Source: an uncultured Brachyspira sp.
GTDB lineage: Bacteria > Spirochaetota > Brachyspiria > Brachyspirales > Brachyspiraceae
DNA: 8,961 bases
NCBI GenBank assembly: GCA_934725525.1
Contig: CAKVCG010000068.1
Location: 1 to 8,961 of the forward strand
Reading direction: 5' to 3'
Part shown: positions 6,077 to 8,961 of the stretch, piece by piece
How positions within the stretch are numbered: position 1 is the stretch's first letter
Layout: each line of letters opens with the position of its first letter
Position numbers and translations under genes: made by a program
Notes under the pieces: model-generated
What the model saw: the letters and a program-made list of their open reading frames with translations, nothing else
Told to the model about the DNA's origin: nothing
Databases searched by the model: none

Positions 6077-6130
6077 ATAAAAAATAAAGGACGGTAGAAA
6101 AGTCATTATTTAATATTAATTTTTTATAAA

Positions 6131-7204
6131 TCAATAATTAGATATGTCAAAAATTTTTCCGTTTTCAAAATTTTTCACTTTTTCTTTTTCCGTCACAGTT
6201 ATAAAAACCTGCCCCAGAGTTTTAATATATTCCAAAATATTATCTCTCCTCATATTGTCGAGTTCGAGCATAGCGTCGTCTATCAAAAGTATCGGCGTTT
6301 TGCTTCTATATTCGGAAAGTATTTTTTCGCTTGCAAGTTTCATTATTAAAGTAAACATCCTTTTTTCGCCCTGCGAGGAAAATTTTCTTGAAAGCGAATC
6401 CTTATAATAAAATTGATATTCCGCTCTATGTATTCCAAAATATGTAGTCCGCATTTTGATTTGTTCTTGCAAAGTATTTTCCAATTTTTTAATATAATCG
6501 TTTTCGTTTTCTATATCTTCTATAGTCGACAAATATTTAATAGCGTAAGGATTTTCGTTTTGAAATATAGTTTCGTAGGTTCGATTCATTTTGTCTTCTA
6601 ATATTTTTGAATATTTCAAATTTTCTTTGGCGATATATAAAGAAAGTTTTGCAATCTCTTCGTTATAAATATTCGCTTCATTCGGGCTTTTTATTAGGCA
6701 AATATTTCGCATTTTTAAGAGTTTATTATATCTTATTAAAGAAGATAAATATTCGATAGAAATTGTGGAAATAAGCATATTGAAATAATCTCGCCTCAAT
6801 TTCGGCTCTCCCGTCACCAAATCCGTATCGTTCGGCAAAAATATAATATAAAGAATTTTTCCGATTAAATCTTTTCTTGAAGAGACTTCTTTTTTATCCA
6901 TAAACACTTTTTTAAAAACTTTTTTCGATTTCTTTTGATAGGTTATTTCAATAGTAGTGTCGTAGGATAAATTATCCTCTCTGAATATTCCTCTTATAAA
7001 ATAATTGTCGTTTCCGTTTTTTATAATCTCTCTGTCCAACCTTGTTCTAAAAGAGATTCCGTTTCCAAGCATATAAATAGCTTCCAAAATATTCGTTTTT
7101 CCCAAGCCGTTATTTCCGTATAAAACATTTATTTTGTCCGAAAAATTAAATACGGTTTCGTTATAGTTTCTAAAAGAACGCAAAGTTAGTTCTTTAAGTA
7201 TCAT
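6131..7204 (-). CDS. recF: DNA replication and repair protein RecF
   Basis: RecF is a cytoplasmic SMC-like ATPase that, with RecO and RecR, loads RecA at single-stranded gaps and helps restart stalled forks. The 357-residue length is typical. The N-terminus LKELTLRSFRNY and Walker A GNNGLGKT (30-37) are characteristic, as are FLPNDTDLVTGEPKLRRDYF (122-141), the signature FSSQGEKR (275-282), and Walker B ILLIDD (305-310) with a D-loop ELD. The usual GPHRDD block is GIHRAEY here (257-263), a variant rather than a loss. An AAAAGG site lies eight to nine bases before the ATG. It is not in a dnaA-dnaN-recF-gyrB cluster. It is divergent from the transporter gene and upstream of znuA in the same direction, separated by 145 bases. 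Confidence 0.93.
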   Translation of the reverse strand: MILKELTLRSFRNYNETVFNFSDKINVLYGNNGLGKTNILEAIYMLGNGISFRTRLDREIIKNGNDNYFIRGIFREDNLSYDTTIEITYQKKSKKVFKKVFMDKKEVSSRKDLIGKILYIIFLPNDTDLVTGEPKLRRDYFNMLISTISIEYLSSLIRYNKLLKMRNICLIKSPNEANIYNEEIAKLSLYIAKENLKYSKILEDKMNRTYETIFQNENPYAIKYLSTIEDIENENDYIKKLENTLQEQIKMRTTYFGIHRAEYQFYYKDSLSRKFSSQGEKRMFTLIMKLASEKILSEYRSKTPILLIDDAMLELDNMRRDNILEYIKTLGQVFITVTEKEKVKNFENGKIFDISNY

Positions 7205-7257
7205 CTATATTGCCTTTTATATATTACTATTTATTAATTTTCTTACATATAATTAAT

Positions 7258-7285
7258 ATTATAAGTTAATGTTTTATAAAGTAAA
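7258..7285 (-). promoter_or_regulatory. Candidate recF promoter
   Basis: On the minus strand TTTACT (7285-7280), a 16-base spacer and a perfect TATAAT (7263-7258) lie before recF, giving a leader of about 45 bases. The -35 matches consensus at four of six positions. AT-rich context limits confidence. Confidence 0.4.
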
Positions 7286-7338
7286 TAATGCAAACTTTTT
7301 CAAAATCTTTATTTATCAAATTTTTTATCGATTACTAC

Positions 7339-7367
7339 TTGAAGTAATTTTAATTATATCGTATAAT
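7339..7367 (+). promoter_or_regulatory. Promoter of the sodium symporter gene
   Basis: TTGAAG (7339-7344), a 17-base spacer and a perfect TATAAT (7362-7367) predict transcription from about 7374, with a leader of about 30 bases. An ATG at 7269 lies upstream of this promoter and so cannot be the start used by its transcript. Confidence 0.6.
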
Positions 7368-7390
7368 AAACGAATAAAAAATATAAATTT

Positions 7391-7396
7391 AAGGAG
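7391..7396 (+). promoter_or_regulatory. Ribosome binding site deciding the symporter start
   Basis: AAGGAG is seven bases before the ATG at 7404. This is the strongest Shine-Dalgarno in the window and fixes the start of the transporter. Confidence 0.85.
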
Positions 7397-7403
7397 TTGC
7401 CGT

Positions 7404-8804
7404 ATGCAAAACGATAATCAAAATCATAAAAGGGAAAGACTTTCAAGCAGGCTGGGATTCTTATTAGTCTCGGCGGGATGCGCTATAGGACTCGGAAATA
7501 TATGGCGATTCCCTTATATAACGGGAAAATACGGAGGCGCCGCTTTCGTTCTTATTTATTTGATATGCTTATTAATAATAGGGCTTCCAATTTTAATAAT
7601 GGAATTCAGCATCGGAAGAGGAGGACAAAAAGATATTGTAGGCTCTTATAAGGCTTTGGAAAAAGAAGGACATAAATGGCATTTAATCGGTTATATTCAA
7701 ATGTTAGGTTGTTTAATTTTAATGATGTTTTACACAAGCGTTACAGGTTGGAGTATAACCTACGCTTATTATATGTTTATGGGAAAAATGGTGGGACTCT
7801 CCCCCGAAGGCGTAGGAAATTTTTTCGGCTCGATGCTTGCAAATCCTCAAATTATGGTTTTTAGTTTATTTATAACCGTATTTTTGGGAAGTTTGATTTG
7901 TTTTAAAGGGCTTCAAAGCGGAGTAGAAAAATCTACAAAATTTATGATGTCGCTTCTTTTTATTATAATGATAATTCTTATAATAAGAGCGGTAACTTTA
8001 GACGGAGCTATAGAAGGGATAAAATTTTATCTTCTTCCCGATTTGGGAAAAATCTTTAACGAAGGCGGAGCTAAAAACTTTTTGGAGGTAATATATGCCG
8101 CTATGGGGCAGGCTTTCTTTACTTTGGGTTTGGGAGTTGGAAGTATGACTATTTTTGGAAGTTATATCGGAAAAGAAAAATCGATTACAAACGAATCTAT
8201 AATAATAGTTATATTGGACACTTTAGTCGCGTTATCGGCGGGCTTAATAATATTTCCCGCTTGTTTTGCTTTCGGAGTAAATCCAGGCGAAGGAGCTGGT
8301 TTAGCGTTCGTTACTTTGCCTAATATTTTTAACTTAATGCCTTTGCCAAGATTATGGGGAACTTTATTTTTTATATTTTTATCGGCGGCGGCATTGACTA
8401 CTGTAGTCGCGGTTTTTGAAAATTTAATCGCTTTCACTATGTCGGAGTTTAAAATAAAAAGAAGTTTGGCTTCCGTTATAGTTGGAATAGTAGTGTTTAT
8501 GTTGGCATTAACTACAGCTTTGGGTTTTAATGTTTTATCTTTTATTCAACCTATGGGCGAAGGAACGAGTTTTTTAGATTTATACGATTTTATAGTGAGT
8601 TATAATTTGGTAGAATTAGGCGGAATCTATATAATTATATTCTGCGTTTCAAAATACGGCTGGGGATGGGATAATTTTATTAACGAAGTCGATTCAGGCG
8701 TTGGAATAAAATTTCCAAAATCTTCGAGATTTTATGTGACTTATATACTTCCGTTAATTTTATTCGCGTTCTTTATTATAAATTATATAAGCAAATTCTC
8801 ATAA
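7404..8804 (+). CDS. Sodium-dependent transporter, NSS (SNF) family
   Basis: This 466-residue inner-membrane protein belongs to the neurotransmitter:sodium symporter family, bacterial members of which (LeuT, MhsT, TnaT) import amino acids with Na+. Near the N-terminus it has the hallmark LGFLLVSAGCAIGLGNIWRF (17-36), with Asn32 and neighbouring backbone positions matching the LeuT sodium sites. Thr332-Thr333 in SAAALTTVVAVFE match the second-site Thr/Ser pair. I count about 11 membrane segments, as in MhsT, with no twelfth. The frame is open upstream to an ATG at 7269, but the 45 extra residues are rejected because a good promoter and Shine-Dalgarno lie between. The substrate cannot be read from the sequence; an amino acid is likely. 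It is a single-gene unit between its own promoter and terminator, divergent from recF. Confidence 0.92.
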   Translation: MQNDNQNHKRERLSSRLGFLLVSAGCAIGLGNIWRFPYITGKYGGAAFVLIYLICLLIIGLPILIMEFSIGRGGQKDIVGSYKALEKEGHKWHLIGYIQMLGCLILMMFYTSVTGWSITYAYYMFMGKMVGLSPEGVGNFFGSMLANPQIMVFSLFITVFLGSLICFKGLQSGVEKSTKFMMSLLFIIMIILIIRAVTLDGAIEGIKFYLLPDLGKIFNEGGAKNFLEVIYAAMGQAFFTLGLGVGSMTIFGSYIGKEKSITNESIIIVILDTLVALSAGLIIFPACFAFGVNPGEGAGLAFVTLPNIFNLMPLPRLWGTLFFIFLSAAALTTVVAVFENLIAFTMSEFKIKRSLASVIVGIVVFMLALTTALGFNVLSFIQPMGEGTSFLDLYDFIVSYNLVELGGIYIIIFCVSKYGWGWDNFINEVDSGVGIKFPKSSRFYVTYILPLILFAFFIINYISKFS

Positions 8805-8835
8805 AGTATTTTCCTTGTTTATCAATATTCTCATG

Positions 8836-8873
8836 ACAAGGGGTTTGCAGATGCGAATCCCTTGTTTTTATTT
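8836..8873 (+). terminator. Intrinsic terminator of the symporter gene
   Basis: A 13-bp stem pairs ACAAGGGGTTTGC (8836-8848) with GCGAATCCCTTGT (8853-8865) around the loop AGAT, including two G-U pairs. It is followed by TTTTATTT. It starts 32 bases after the stop codon. Confidence 0.85.
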
Positions 8874-8900
8874 ATGTTGTAATTTTTTACTTTAACTATA

Positions 8901-8929
8901 TTGATTTGTTTTATATATTCGTATATAAT
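8901..8929 (+). promoter_or_regulatory. Candidate promoter for a gene beyond the right edge
   Basis: TTGATT (8901-8906), a 17-base spacer and TATAAT (8924-8929) follow the terminator and point out of the window. A second TATAAT occurs at 8935-8940. The region is nearly all A/T, so this is a moderate call. Confidence 0.4.
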
Positions 8930-8951
8930 TATATTATAATATAGTTATATA
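8922..8951. repeat. AT-only inverted repeat at the right edge
   Basis: Two 15-base arms (8922-8936 and 8937-8951) are complementary except for one T/G pair, forming a 30-bp near-perfect palindrome. It overlaps the candidate -10 boxes and could be an operator or simple AT-rich symmetry. Confidence 0.4.
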
Positions 8952-8961
8952 TAAAAAATAA

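Noticed and set aside
7269..7403. A 45-residue N-terminal extension of the sodium symporter from ATG 7269
   Set aside because: The promoter (7339-7367) and the AAGGAG site (7391-7396) lie inside it, and the extension does not resemble the family N-terminus.
1..8961. CRISPR array, tRNA or rRNA genes, IS element with terminal inverted repeats
   Set aside because: No regularly spaced repeats, no cloverleaf or rRNA-like sequence, and no transposase with flanking inverted repeats was seen; the Rpn gene has no terminal repeats typical of an IS.

Overview
The window is very AT-rich bacterial DNA. All genes are on the minus strand except one plus-strand transporter at the right end. The mix of a tight znuABC operon, a stand-alone recF that is not in a dnaA/dnaN/gyrB cluster, an NSS-family sodium symporter, and an Rpn-type PD-(D/E)XK gene with a Glu-Gly repeat tail fits a low-GC anaerobe. 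A Brachyspira-like spirochaete is my best guess, but it rests on gene style and composition only and should be treated as tentative.

Left accessory part (about 1-3540). A GC-enriched non-coding stretch (about 40-180) is followed by a complete Rpn-family nuclease gene (1195 to 299), then by an ATPase-TOPRIM gene of the OLD/GajA/PARIS type (3048 to 1342), then by about 370 bp of non-coding DNA, and then by a broken C-terminal scrap of a second Rpn gene (about 3539 to 3426). Three copies of a short dispersed repeat, all in one orientation, sit in the three gaps around the two intact genes. Both intact families have known links to phage defence, and the ATPase gene is poorer in CpG than the core genes. 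The region therefore reads as a small defence-type pocket next to the znu operon. The Rpn gene has two unusual expression features: a consensus extended -10 promoter that places the transcript start at the ATG (leaderless), and an internal ATG with a good ribosome binding site that would make a 100-residue C-terminal protein, like the intragenic RpnS inhibitors known for E. coli Rpn proteins.

Core part (3576-7204, minus strand). znuA-znuC-znuB form a translationally coupled high-affinity zinc uptake operon: lipoprotein binding protein, ATPase with a His-rich tail, and ABC-3 permease. A candidate promoter with an overlapping 8-1-8 inverted repeat lies before znuA and could be a Zur/Fur-family operator. 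Upstream of znuA lies recF, the recombination mediator, with its own candidate promoter.

Right part (7205-8961). recF is divergent from an NSS-family sodium:amino-acid symporter, whose start is fixed at 7404 by a clear promoter and Shine-Dalgarno sequence. It ends at a strong intrinsic terminator. The last 60 bases hold a promoter-like pair and an AT-only inverted repeat that probably belong to a gene beyond the window.
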